From: Pardosa pseudoannulata
Taxonomy: Eukaryota > Arthropoda > Arachnida > Araneae > Lycosidae
Direction of reading: 5' to 3'
NCBI GenBank assembly: GCA_032207245.1
Contig: CM063505.1
Span: 174,670,200-174,734,199 of the forward strand
Length of the DNA stretch: 64,000 bases
This document shows positions 47,085 through 59,990 of the stretch, piece by piece. Position 1 is the first letter of the stretch; each line of letters starts with the position of its first letter. The translations under genes and the position numbers were made by a program. The notes beneath the pieces were generated by a model, which was given only the letters and a program-made list of their open reading frames with translations, made no database searches and had not been told where the DNA came from.

Positions 47085-47459
47085 GTTTCCTTTGGAACAC
47101 TCCGGTCAATTTTTTGCTACATGAGGACTATTACACCGGAACCTACTGCTTAAGGCGTTGACCGCCGTATGAATCAAATTTAATTCGCGCTACATTCATT
47201 TAACGCACTGCGTAAATACTATATGCCTCGTGTACCAATAACTAAATCATGCCGAAAAGGTCTATTTTATCTAATATAGAGCAAAATGCAACAGTTAAGT
47301 ACCTGATGAATAAAATTAATTTGCATTGTAGCAGTCAATGCGTTAAATCGGATTCTTAGCAGCTGCAAACGTCAGTAACAGCAGCAGGATTTGAAACTGC
47401 GGACATTAGTAACGAAAGGCAGCGAGCGCCCTAACGATTGTCAAACACCAAAAATAACT
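47085..47459 (-). repeat. SINE-1 copy split by a TTAA element
   Basis: The left part (47085-47153, GGAACACTCCGGTCAAT to CCTACTGC) and right part (47343-47459, ATCGGATTC to GCGCCCTAACGATTGTC) join into one diverged SINE-1 once the insert at 47154-47342 is removed. Confidence 0.8.
47154..47342. mobile_element. TTAA-target MITE (189 bp) inserted in a SINE
   Basis: Ends GGCGTTGACCGC and (reverse complement) CGCATTGACTGC are flanked by TTAA at 47150-47153 and 47343-47346. The uninterrupted SINE-1 sequence has a single TTAA here (ACTGCTTAAAGCCGATTC), which proves the duplication. Confidence 0.85.
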
Positions 47460-48359
47460 TTAGGTTTTACCCGTAAGGTGGCGCTTCAACTGCAGTCTTG
47501 TCTTGATTGCAGTTGCATAATTATGCCGAGGGAATCACTCGCCCCCTCCCTCCCACACATCGTACGATAACTGCCGCAATGGTACCATTCAGGTTGATTG
47601 CTGTCAAGTAAAAGAATTACAATTCATCACAAGCATTTTTTAAAAATTATTAATTCCTTAGGATTGAACACTTAATTATTGTCTGAATCCAAGGCTTGGT
47701 CTTTAAGATTACCGACTATTTTCGACATCCTATTTTTATAAAACCGGCAAACATTTAATTTAATCTTAATCGTTTCTAATGTATCAATATAAGAATACAG
47801 TTTTGTTGATAAATGCATTTTATTAAAATGCTTTTTAATTTCATTTAAAGTATATGTACAGCTCTAGCTTTCACAAAAAACTGTGGTTTAATTCATGATA
47901 TTTCGTTGATATCATACACATTTAGACTGCTAAGAACTGATGGACTACATTCCAAGGCTGATCCCAGATATATATGCACTCAAATAATCTTTTCTGCTAA
48001 TTTTTAAAATCTTTTATAAATTAATATAAAAAAAAACAGGCAACCGCTCAAACACTTTCAGAGATGTAAATCAATAAATAGTCCATTACACTTTTGACAT
48101 CATATATAAAGCATATTAATTGCTTCATAAAGTTTAACCTATAACTTTTTAAAGTTTTCATTTTAGAAATTTTTTATATGAAAAATTACCGAGTATTCAA
48201 ATTTCTCCACAGTCAAAAGTTAAACCATCTAGCAGCTCAATATTCGAAAAAATTCTTTTGAAGCTTTAAATTATTCCCTACATCTTGATCGAAGTACATA
48301 TTATCGTTTGTTATCAACAATACATTCATTGTTATTTCACCATGCATGTATCAACACCA

Positions 48360-48532
48360 GGCCGAACGATGGCCGAATGGTAGAGCGCTGCTCTTCGGTA
48401 CCGGAGTTCACGGGTTCGAATCTCGCTGTTCATAGCCGTTCGGAATAGACTTTAAGCAGTAGGTCTCGGTCTCATTTACCCCCGTGAACAAAACAGTAGA
48501 CTGTAGCGCTCCAAAACAAGCCAAATCAAACT
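48360..48532 (+). repeat. SINE-1 copy, plus orientation, full structure
   Basis: The head GGCCGAACGATGGCCGAATG contains the A box (TGGCCGAATGGTAGAGCG) and GGGTTCGAATCTC is the B box. The body runs CCGTTCGGAATAGACTTTAAGC, and the tail CCAAAACAAGCCAAATCAAA. It is the only copy of its family reading on the plus strand. Confidence 0.88.
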
Positions 48533-51500
48533 GTAAACCAGATGTTCAGATCGATGATATTTGCACTAATGTCTGAGCATTGGATTAAGTTTTGAAGAAC
48601 GATAATGAAAGAGAAAAAAAAAGAAAAAAAATGTTGCTAAAAAAGCCGAACGAATAGCATTACTACAGCAGTTCTAGAGATTGTCTATAACTGAATATTT
48701 CCATTTCTTTGGCAGAGATGCAATCATTATTTCAGTCGGGTATATCAAGGCTTCTAGTTGATATTTTAAAACAGCCATGATTAAAACGGATAGAAGAGTA
48801 TTAGAAGTTCTCAAAGATCTACTTTTACCTATGGGTTTCTCTTTAATATAGATGACAACTCCAAGATGTAAACATAAAGGTAAAATTAAAGACACAGTAA
48901 AAACACATAGAAACGTATCAAAATCGACAGATGGAATGAGCAAATATTACAGAGCGAATCAGTGATACGAAAGGGTTTAAAAAGACTATTCTCGTACAAA
49001 CCCTTGACACTACAAAAAGATAGGCTACGCGCGATTAAACATGTCTGTCCGTATTGTCGAAATCAGATACTAGATTCACCAATAAAAAAAATGGCCGAAA
49101 GAAATAAAAGCATCCTCAATAACAACAAAACGCACACTGAGATGGATGGTTGGTTGAAAACACTATGATTTGCTATTAAACTAAACACTGATTTGTTAAA
49201 TTATAAATGAAAATAAATGGACTTAATCGATCAAACTCCTGCAATTTATTTTACAGACTAGTTATATTCGAGTTACTACTTTTCAGCACTTGAAGATAGA
49301 GTCAGTAACTTCTGCAGTTAGAGTCAGAGGTTATAAATTTGGGTCGAGGCATACGTGCATACTTTAACAAAATAAAAAAAAAAGGCGAAATGAAAAATCA
49401 CCACTGCCTCCTTAATTGATTTAAAATTTATCACTTATAAATTTCTTATAAGTATCCGAGATAAATAGGTTGCAACTTAACATTTGGCATGATTTACTAT
49501 GGAAAGTATTTGAAAACGGCGAGAGGGATAAAAACTAGGTATAACAAAACTGAAAATTAAGCGGGGGGGGGAGACCTTCTGCTTAATACCGATACTAAAT
49601 GGCTATAAAGAAGTATGACATCAGAAACTGAATTGAACTCATAGCTCCTGTACTGAAAGTCAGCATCCATAACCTGTCCGGTCATTGTCCAGTGAACTAT
49701 CTTGGGGCAGTGATCGCTGAACCGTCGATCTTGATCAGCAGCTAGCGGGGAGGTTTTCAGTAGCTCGGAGTTCCTCTCGGATTTTCTGTACATTACATAG
49801 TAACGCTAACGTTGGTAATTTTAAAATTTTTATTTTTTTTTCTCATTTCATTACATTTATAAAGGACGGTAAAAGCTTAAAGGTAAGTGGGAAAAGCAAC
49901 ACATAACTGAAACCCATTCATATGATTTAACACTAGTCATTTAGCCATTAGATAGCCAACAAATATAAACTCTTAGTAGCTCAAAATAAGACTTAATAAT
50001 ATGGTACCTAAGAGCCTTTTAAATGCTATGACCACTGATTTAGGGAAAGGCTACCTACCTGGACATCTCGAAAAGCTCGAAGACAATTTGTGCTCCGCGC
50101 ATGACAGAAAAATTCCCTTGTTATCTATTAAGCCAACAATATAATTCACCATCAAATAAACAGTTCTATCGTGTTCAAAGTCTTAATCAACTGCACATGG
50201 TAAATGCATATTTGCCCACTTAACTGTTTCTTATGGCTTGTTCTTTATTTAGGCAACTACAGCGATGTAAAGCAAATCAAAAGCTTTCGAATGAAGCAAC
50301 GGTGTAGAGGTAAATGAATTTTCAGGATAGAAGAGGTGACAGGAGAGTTAAAGTAATAGCCAAAGACGATTATTGCGCAAAAGTTTCTAGGAAACTTAAA
50401 AAAAAAAAAAAAGTGTACGGTCGAGAACCGCAGGAACTCTTTATGACAAAGATTCTGTCGTTGGATCCAGAATGTAGAGGTGGAGAACAAAGGAAGTTAA
50501 TTTACAGCATCACGTGATACAAAGCGATTCCAAGTCTGCAAGTTACGCAAAGCTCCGATCTTGACAATGATCTGAACTCCGGTGTGCAAAGGATGACGAA
50601 TTTCTTGATGCGTATGCCAGATACAGCTCAACTCTCTTGATATTACCCAATTACCTCAAAAGTAGTCTACATCCAAAATTCCTTATTTCTTTTAAAAAAC
50701 AGTTGACATTTTACGCACCTTTGCCTTCGGAACAAAAAAGGGAATACTATATTAGAAAATCGGTAAGATAGGTAGAGTAAAACTTTTATTTTGTTGGCAT
50801 AATCAAAAGTTGCTTAATGAAATACAGCCCCTTTTTTTAAAGCTAAAGTTTTGTACACTTTCAGTTGTTTAGTTTACAAATTAAGCGCTCTTCAAATGTT
50901 TTACGTTTTTTTCCTCTTCTAAAACTTTATTTTTTAAAATAGAATATGTATGACGTGAACGAAAGTTCTATGTCATATTGATGTTTTGATTATATTCAAT
51001 ATAGTTTAACATTTAAATTCAGCCTTTTGGGAATAAGCAAAATACATATGCATTTGTAAAAAAGAGGCGGATAAAAAACCCCGAACAAGCATCAGGTGAG
51101 TACATGTACCTGATTACCAAAACACGGCATCTGCACGATGACGGGCAAATTTCGCGCGTTCACAAACCTGAGAACCATGACCTAAATACCGTTTTATCCG
51201 ACATGTTTAAGAATACGCACACATGTGGTCAAAAAACGGTTCTTCTTTCTGTTTGTATACCTGCATATTTGATAATATTTACGGAATCAAACAGCTTGTC
51301 CACGTTTTCCTCAATAATTATGAATGAATTATTCAAATTAAAGGCTTGATTACAGGAAAAAGTTTTGATTTTTTACTTCTTGCTGATTTAGAAATTGCAT
51401 CTTGCGGAAATTGTACTTCACGTTTATGTCTCATGGTGGCCACGATACCCAGGAAAAAAAGGATTCTGATTTTTTTTTTAGATTATTTTCCTAAGTTCCC

Positions 51501-51813
51501 TGACATATAGCAGGCAATATTATTCTGCTGATATTGATCCAGAGGTTACTACTGTATACGAGATTTGTTCGTCATTTTTTGCGTTCCTAATATAGTAAAA
51601 AGTATAATTTTAGGTATATGCAAGCACAACTTTTAATCTGGTTGCACCTAATAATTTCATCACTCTTTCTAGAGTTGTCAAATTCCTATAAATCAAAAAA
51701 CGTGTCTCCTTCCAGACACACGTTTATTTACCCAGGTCTTGGGAAAATTCCCAGGTAAGCACCCAAAACTAAAGTAAAATTAGCCTGTGATTATATCTAA
51801 TCCCTCGACTAAA
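48533..51813. other. No gene seen; one diverged SINE-1
   Basis: Contains a strongly diverged SINE-1 at about 49562-49700 (GAGACCTTCTGCTTAATACC, GAATTGAACTCATAGCTCC, TGTACTGAAAGTCAGCATCC). Short frames at 48674-48943, 48962-49168 and 51104-51349 match nothing I know and are not called genes. Confidence 0.5.
49562..49700 (-). repeat. Strongly diverged SINE-1 copy
   Basis: Block order follows the SINE-1 consensus (ACC..CTGCTTAA, GGCTA..AAG, TTGAACTCATAGCTCC, AGTCAGCATCC) with many changes and lost pol III boxes. Confidence 0.6.
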
Positions 51814-52455
51814 TCCCCTATATAATAATAGCCTAAATTATCTGCACGTCTGTCCTCGATTTTATGAAGCGGTTGGACCTGGAATGGATAGAGAAATCCA
51901 TAGTTAGCAAAATTCAAAAAGAGTAATGTTTATCTTCTCCCAAACTATAGATCCGATTCTAAAATAAATTGGTATAAATATGCTTTATATCATAGCGAAA
52001 AATACTACCTTCTTTAAAACGTTTGAAATCCACCCCTTCCCCTCTTTTAGAGCTTTTAAGGCCATTATTTCAACTCCTATTTTCCCCGGTTAAGAGCAGG
52101 CGATTAAATTTATCAATTTATCCCATAATAAATAGGTAAAAATAACATTTTTCTAGCATTATGACGTCATTCCTTTAACCATCTCATTGAATCATTTCTT
52201 ATTTTAAATTATACCTTATTTTCATATGTTTTATCACTGAAAGATATTACGTAAATAATTTTCTTTTATATTTGGTTTAAATAATAGATTAGGTACATAT
52301 GTGATAATTTTAAATTTAATCATCGATTATTTTTTGTTGCAAGATAATTCTCAGCCAAACAACAAACCATTTTTTTACCTGCCACATAAGGTACTTTAGA
52401 ATTTTGGAAAATTAAAAATTTTATTGATCCCGTCATATGACGGGCTATATGCTAG
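51814..52455 (+). mobile_element. Helitron family H2, copy 3 (642 bp, cleanest ends)
   Basis: A|TCCCCTATATAATAATAGCC at the left; at the right the 16-bp palindrome CCCGTCATATGACGGG, then CTATATGCTAG|T. The A and T flanks fit Helitron insertion between A and T without target duplication. No Rep/helicase coding. TGACGTCA lies at 52162-52169. Confidence 0.9.
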
Positions 52456-53631
52456 TCGTTATTATATTTATACACGGTCTGTAACTGAAAAAGAAACTAT
52501 TAAAAACATTTTACAGATTTCTGTAAAATTCAAAAATTTGTTACAGATTTTCATAATAAAAATTTATAACTCAGAACAGATTCCGAAGAGCATTAAGGTT
52601 TATAAGTATTGAAAAAAAAATTTAATCCATCGCAGTGGTTCGTCTCAGCGAACCAGCTACGTAGGAGTTAATCTCCAAAACCAATCGATCTTTCATCCTT
52701 TTAACAAAGAGGCTGACGGTGAAACAAGACTAAATTTAGCAAGCCCAGAGAATAACAGCTGCAAACTCCCGTATCCTCCATTTTGATGCGCAAACGTTTG
52801 CATCTCTAATTAAAAATAACAATAACGCATGAAAATTTTAGAATTTAGATAAAGATAGTAATATCGCCTCATCCGCTATTGTGTTGAAAATAATAGGAGA
52901 AAGACGGACCAATTTTTTTATATACCGAAAGAAACTTGTGGTGCAGCATTAGGCTAAAGAAATTCAATCTATGAAACTCCTACCTCAGATTTTTACTTTA
53001 TCCAAATATTCAAGCGTTGCTCAACTTTCCACACTATTATCAGTTAACAGAGTTTAGATGCTTTCAATATTGATAATCCTAAAAAAAATATATTCAGAGA
53101 GGAATAGTTTCCAGAAATTAAGCAGGGATCTTACATATACAAGGTTTTTTTTCTTATTAATCTTTCTGGGACAAGTATGGAAAAATATGAAAAATTTACC
53201 TCTATTGTTGATAAACTGAAAAACCATCGTTTTAAGAACGCTGAACATTACCTATTAAAAATTGAATGGGTGATTGAAAAAAAGGATAAAATACCAAAAT
53301 ATCGCGGAAAATTTTACTTTTAAGCACTAATATCTAGTTACCTAATAAAAATAGAGAACTTTCGCACTTTTCTAATAAATGTACTTTGCTAAAATGTAAA
53401 TACCATTCGAATATCACTAAGTCAGCTTCATATTTTAAATATTTTCAATAATTTTTTACACGTTTAAAAGAATAATATTTGAGGATTTTTTTTTAACTTG
53501 GATAAACTGATAAACAAAAGGTTAACTTGAACAATTAACTTAAATTTTTAAAAAGATATGTGTATACCTCAACATACGTATTTGCTAATATGTCTCAGCC
53601 TATGTCTCTAAATAGGCTTCCAGATTTACTA
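52456..53631. other. No gene seen
   Basis: AT-rich, with no recognised feature. Confidence 0.45.
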
Positions 53632-53756
53632 AGGTCCGGTCTCACCAAAGTCGTTTAACGGCTAACCGCGATTAATCCTTAGCTGGGACGTAATTCTCCG
53701 TTTAAACAGAGATTAATCGCGGTTAGTCGTTAAACGACTTTGGTGAGACCGGACCT
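53632..53756. mobile_element. 125-bp fold-back MITE
   Basis: Arms AGGTCCGGTCTCACCAAAGT... (53632-53678) and its mirror ending at 53756 pair over about 47 bp with a single mismatch near CGTTTAACGGC/CGTTTAACGAC. The spacer is about 30 nt, and TA flanks both sides (53630-53631, 53757-53758). The near identity of the arms suggests a young copy or selection or conversion for pairing. The superfamily is not recognised. Confidence 0.85.
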
Positions 53757-55262
53757 TAATAGTTTTCAGTAGTTATCGAATCTCTAACTGCACACAACGC
53801 TAGTGATATAATGCTGCATCTACAGATGCGAGTTCAAATTAACTCAGCGTGTTAACCCACTTGGCAACTAATCAGCCGTTTAGTTAAATTAAAGCTTCTC
53901 ATCACTTTAAATTATCCGCGTAGAATTCATATCGCAACGCTTATGGAAATACAGAATTTTAAATGAAGTAACGAAATAAGAAATGCCTTTTTAAATGCAA
54001 TACAAGAGATTTATATGCATTTATAAGCAGTTTATGCAGCAGTTTCAGATGTGATGCACCTTTTCAGAATTATTATTAACTTTCAAATTTACTACTAAAA
54101 GAAAATTGAAGTTATCATAATTCAAAGATTCTATTGCCAAATATGTATAAACAAAAGTATTGGCTTGCAATTAAACGATAATATAATCCTAAAAAACATA
54201 ATGAACGACGAATACTCATCAAAAGTATCTCTCGAATGAAAAGTTTCGTTTTATTTACTTGAATTTTTATCTGTTGTTAATGTTGTACCCATGTATTTTT
54301 TGCATATTTTTCGGAAATAATAAAAGCGATGTGTTTCGCTTATAGAACTTAATTATAGAGGTCGTTAAGTGCGTGAAATTTTTTTTGTTTTCTTTCAACA
54401 GATTGTCCTAGTAAGGTCGTACTACACGATACTTATTTATGATGCTTTATGATAGGATGCTGGGTAAATCAACATCATTTCCTATGAGAAGTATAATCTT
54501 TTTTCCCAAACTGGGACAACATAAAGAGTTACAAAATAACGCCAGAATTATAATGGACAAAACATAAAAAGTAGTTAAGACAAATGTAAACAGTGTGTAC
54601 ACCATAATTTATACCAATATTTCTGTTCATTATTTTAAAAGGAAAACAACAGCATTTCAACCCCACCAAAATTTTGTTGCAGTAGAGCAATTTGTCAAAG
54701 TCAAGAACTACTATAATGCCTTTACCATTCATTTTCATGTTTACAACAGCCAATACACAAATAATAAACTGCCCTTCCGTTTGAGATTAAAGCCAGAATG
54801 GTCATAAGTTGAGATATGCCTTGTTGCGTGAAATCGCCCAATTAATGTAACATAATCCGATCACTGTTTCCATTGGACCTTTTTAAAACAATAACCGATA
54901 ACAAGCCTGTAATTCATATTTCAAGTTTCTCCAGGAACAGGCTAAATATTCAAAAGTAAATTTTATCACGTCAAATATAGTATAATACATAGTGCAATTT
55001 CAATTTCCTTTCTGTTACAAATAATAATACTTTTTTAACTCGCGATAGACCATCTACCAAAACGAACGCAAGATGTTACGGGGTGTTATTGTAAATAATC
55101 AAAACAGCAAAAAATGAATTTTTATTTTTCTAACTTTTCATATAGATCGTTACGTTTTCAATAGATAAATTACATCTAAATTTATTGCCCTGCATTGAAA
55201 AGTTTAAATTTAGACTCAAATTTCAATATTCACTAATTGGGCTTTTTGAAATTATATACTTA
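53757..55262. other. No gene seen
   Basis: AT-rich. Frames at 54529-54807 overlap on both strands and match nothing. Confidence 0.45.
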
Positions 55263-56090
55263 CTAGTATATAGCCCGTCATATGATGGGATTAGTTAATT
55301 TTTTAATTTTCCAGAAATAAAGTACCCTATGAGGTAGGTAAAAAAAATGGTTTGTCTTTTGGCTGAGAATTATCTGGTACACGCTGAATAATTTGTTTAT
55401 CTTCACAATCCTCCAAAGTCTCCCGATACTGTGAATGCAGTTTAGAATTCCGTTGAATTCATTGGGTCAAGCCGTGTGGTTATGTATAAAAAACAAACAC
55501 ACAAAGGAACAAACTTTTTCATTTTCAAAGATATATAACTTAAACGCTAGATATTTATTACTCCGTGAAATAGACTCCTAGACTTTTATGAAAAGAATTT
55601 GTAGTTAATACCGGTGATAAAATTTTCATTGCAACAAAAAATAATCGATGGTTCAATTTGAAACGATCACATACGTACATAATCAATTATTTAAGCCAAA
55701 TATAAAAGAAAATTATTTAGGTAACATCTAAGTTCAGTGATAAAACGTATGAAAATAATGCAGACGGTATTCAAATAATTTAAAATAAGAAATGATTAAA
55801 TGAGATGAATGATGTCATAATGCTAGCAAAAAATATTACTTTTACCTATTCATTACGTGATAAACTTAATCACCTGCTTTTAACCGGGGAACATAGGACT
55901 TGATATAGTGGCATTAAACGTTCGAGAAGGAGGGAAGGGGTGGATTTCGAACGTTTTATAGACTTGCTTTGAATTTTGCTAGCCCTAACTAAGAATCCAA
56001 TAAGGGTGTCCCTATCCAATTCCAGGTCCAACCGCTTCATCAATTCGAGGACAGACGGACAGATAACTTAGGCTATTATTATATAGGGGA
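55263..56090 (-). mobile_element. Helitron family H2, copy 4 (minus strand, 828 bp)
   Basis: On the minus strand it starts TCCCCTATATAATAATAGCC after an A (56091) and ends in CCCATCATATGACGGGCTAT, then ATACTAG and T. The CRE octamer has decayed to TGATGTCA at 55810-55817, a CpG to TpG change. Confidence 0.88.
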
Positions 56091-59040
56091 TTCAAAGTAT
56101 GAAAGTGGCGAGAACTTATAACAAAATTTTAAATTCAGTCAATCTCCATAAAACTAGTCTAGTAAGCCTACCTACGAAGGAGCCGTGAAAAAACGCCTTT
56201 AAATGATACACCTTTACGCACCTACAAACCCTATGAAAGAGATTTCGTATTACGAAATTTATGAAATGATGTTACACCAGTATGCAAGGATTTTTTTGAA
56301 TGGATTATCGAGAAACTGACCATAGATACGACCGCGAAACCACGACTCGGGGATGGTACCACATATTACGCTTAGCACGATAGTGCACGAAATCTCTGGT
56401 ACCTAAGAATTCTTTAAGACATGTTTAAATGTTTTCTATGAGTAACTTCAAATGTGCAATTTTGCAAATTTGCTCTAAGCATAGAGATATGACTGACAGT
56501 TGGATAAAAGTATGTGTATGGTATGGGGGTGGGGAGCAATTTAGTGGATAAACAAGAGAAGATCGAATTCCCGAGAAGCGTGGCAGAAATTTTCACTCTT
56601 ACACTCTTTGCCTAAATCATTTCGATATCAAGAGAGCTTTCCACTCTCATGAGCTGAAAATAGCCATCGTTGACACATGGTGAGACGATACAAAACTCCG
56701 GGAGGTTTAAGTTGCATCTCAGCCCGGGTTGTTGATCTTACTTTATCTGTTTACACTGCTAGACAAGAAACTACTTTTAATGCTTTTAAGTTTCAAATGG
56801 CGACCTGGTATGAGAAGTATTTATAGCACCAGACACCCACGGACGTTCTTTAAAAAAACAACTTTTTGATCAGCGAATCAGCATCACACCAAGAAGACAA
56901 ATCTTATCGTTTCGACATATTAGCTCCAACCAAATAATTAAACAGATGAAGAGAGAGACACTAATGTTCAATAACTCGCTTTCGATATTTCGCGTTATAA
57001 CCTGTAAAAGTAACTTTGTTATCATAATCAAGCGTACTGCATTATCTTCTTTTTTATTAACAATTCATAATCAGGGCAGAAACTGTTCCAATACACTCTC
57101 TGGTGTCCGACAATTAAGGTGAGAAATAAAATACATTAAAATATATCTTTCGAGTTATTTCTAAACCTAATTAGAAGAACGAATCTTTGCAGCATAACAC
57201 ATCAAGCTAAAGGAATATCATGTTCGAAATATTTGAATAAAGTGAGACATGAAAAGCCTACAAAAATCGATAATTCTTCAAATACGTCACAAATAAGGTG
57301 CAAATTCTTCAAAAAACTTGATATAAAGGGAAAGTTCTGTATTTAATACAATTACTCAATGCACATGCATCAACTCAAATGAAACATTAAAGATATTGTC
57401 GAAGCTAAGTGTTTGTGGAACAAAATGATTAAGAGTGATGTAATCATAACTGTCACAACTAAAAGTGGCAATAGGGTTACATCAGGAAAATCACACACAG
57501 ACTAAAGAAATCGAGGTGAAGCAAAGGTAACGGAAAAGAAAAAGCACCTTTATCGAATTTATTGACATAAAGTGACAGCCAGTACAACAAATGTTTTTCT
57601 AGATGCGATACAGATTATAACACGAGTTAAGCCTTTCATAACAAGCACGTTCCCTTACCGTGCTGATTAATTTAAAAAAAATATTGAGATCCATACTATC
57701 AGCACTCTTGGCAAGGTCCTCCTAATCTGTGCAATGTCTTTCCAAAACATGCAATATAAAAAATATGAGGGTAAAATAAAATCTAGCAAAAATATTATCA
57801 ATGTATATCGGTAAGTTCAGGGTCAAAATTGCTTCATAAACATCCAATATCAGTTGAGACGTCACGATTCCCTAACAAGATAACACGCCGAGATAATAAT
57901 CCCGACACTTACTGCACGTGCATCCATCCACTCCTCTCACGCAGGCTTTCCCGATACTAAATAATTCCCATACACCTCGCAAAGGAAATCGAGATAACAG
58001 CTGAAAGGGAAGGAAGAAAAACGAACTACGACCTTCGGGTTGATATGAACTCATACAACGATAACCAACACTTCCTTATATCACAAATTATACACAAAGG
58101 CGTAAGATACTACAAGATTTTTTTTTTCTATTTTTTTTTCACACATCAGTGATGGAATTCATAATGGAAGTTTAAAGTCAACAAAATCATACGACAATGC
58201 ACATTCAAAACATTGACAAGAACAGGATACAATTCGATTGGTCTAATCTTTATCGCATATAAATAGATACCTTTTAAGATTAAGCCTTTGAGTCGATTGA
58301 TTAAACCAGGCAGCATGAAAATCATACGACACGGGATGGGGTGATAACCAAAAACAAGCCAAGAATGAAAGAAAAAGACCGAGTAAATATTTAGCTCCAA
58401 AGTCTGGCTTCATTTCGGTAATACTTATTAAATCTACTCGTCCACTTTTTACTTGTAGTATGAAATAAGTACTGTAATAACAAAAAAAAACTCGGTCTTC
58501 AGATTTCAATTAACACCCATTTTATCTAAGCCTAAACAATTTTGACTAGTTTGAATGTCAAATCTGAAAGTAATACTATCAAGAGTGGTCCTAGGGCCGG
58601 ACTTCTGTTCGGTACGGCAAATTTTTAAGACAGTATTTTGGCTCAAATTCGTAAAATATCGTATAAAATATTTTGCAAAATATAATTCTCTATAGCTTGA
58701 AAGCCTAGAAGAAAATTATTTTATATTCATGTTTATCAGATTTAATAAAACTGCCAACCAGTGATTCTTAGAGAACACCGAATTAATTTTTGCTTAACTA
58801 ATCTTACACCACTACTTTGCGTAATGTGATTGACTGATCTAAACTCTGAATGGCTGACTTACTTGCGCCCTCACAGTACTATATAAGCGAATATAAAACG
58901 TTTTGGCAGGAAAAGCGCCAAAAATGGATTGTCTGAATAAACTCAACATTTTTTTAACTTCAAACTTCCCGGGTTTCTTTTATGGCCCAGCGAAGGCACT
59001 GTATCCAATATGGAAACCATTTTAATTTTATAGTGGGTAA
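56091..59040. other. No gene seen
   Basis: Nearly 3 kb without a recognisable gene or repeat end. Short minus-strand frames at 56414-56596, 57872-58054 and 58146-58509 have no known counterpart. Confidence 0.5.
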
Positions 59041-59048
59041 TAACAACC

Positions 59049-59128
<80 letters not shown>

Positions 59129-59136
59129 GGTTGTTA
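59041..59136. repeat. (AT)n core framed by a 10-bp inverted repeat
   Basis: TAACAACCAT (59041-59050) and ATGGTTGTTA (59127-59136) bracket about 76 bp of pure AT, so the whole unit is a near-perfect palindrome of 96 bp. Confidence 0.85.
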
Positions 59137-59187
59137 TATAAATTAACCATATATAATAACAACTGTGTGTGTGTTTGTTTGTTTGTT

Positions 59188-59486
59188 TCAGCTAAAGACC
59201 TTTATTACGATAACGTTGAAGGACTTCATCATAGGGACAGGACAAACTGAAGGGTCAGCTACCTAGAAAAGTCTGTCTCCGACAGCATATATCTCCTTTT
59301 TATTTGGAAATTTCCTAAATTGTCCGCTAGGGCCATGTAGGATTATAATTGGTCAGGCCCCTTCTCCGAGGGCGTAAACTGTAACTCCAGTGGTCAATTT
59401 AGGTTAGGGGTTAAAAAGGGGAATGGAAAATGACGCGGGAATTTTTACCCTTGATTTAAGTTTTGAAAACCCCTGAGAATTTTCCT
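59188..59486 (+). repeat. Microsatellite-flanked repeat M, copy 2
   Basis: Same block order as 40791-41166 (GCTAAAGACCTTTATTAC, AATTTCCTAAATTGTCCGCT, GGGCGTAAACTGTAACTCCA, AACCCCTGAGAATTTTC) but without the internal block at about 40875-40940. Simple repeats lie on both sides: (AT)n and (TG)n/(TTTG)n on the left, (AT)n on the right. Confidence 0.85.
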
Positions 59487-59725
<239 letters not shown>

Positions 59726-59833
59726 TGTCAAAATTGGCTATTTAAATGTAGTGGTATACGTTAAGGGGAAACATTTAAGTAATTTCCAATAGAAATTTTT
59801 TTTTTCTCATTTTTTTGCCTTATCTTTTAAATT

Positions 59834-59990
59834 TGGTTTGGTTATAAAGCACTACTGTCTCTTTTCTTTTTGGACTAATGAGACCAGGACCTACTGCTTA
59901 AAGCCCATTCCAAACGACTACGAACATTCATACCACGGTGAGAATCGAACCCTCGAATTCCGGTACCGAAAATCAGCGCACTAGTAATTC
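59834..59990 (-). repeat. SINE-1 copy, diverged
   Basis: TTTGGTTTGGTTATAAAGCA, GAGACCAGGACCTACTGC, AATCGAACCCTCGAATTCC, in family order; the head is truncated or diverged. Confidence 0.8.

Noticed and set aside
48360..48430. Possible tRNA gene
   Set aside because: A and B boxes are present, but the acceptor stem does not pair and the sequence continues into a SINE body shared by many copies.
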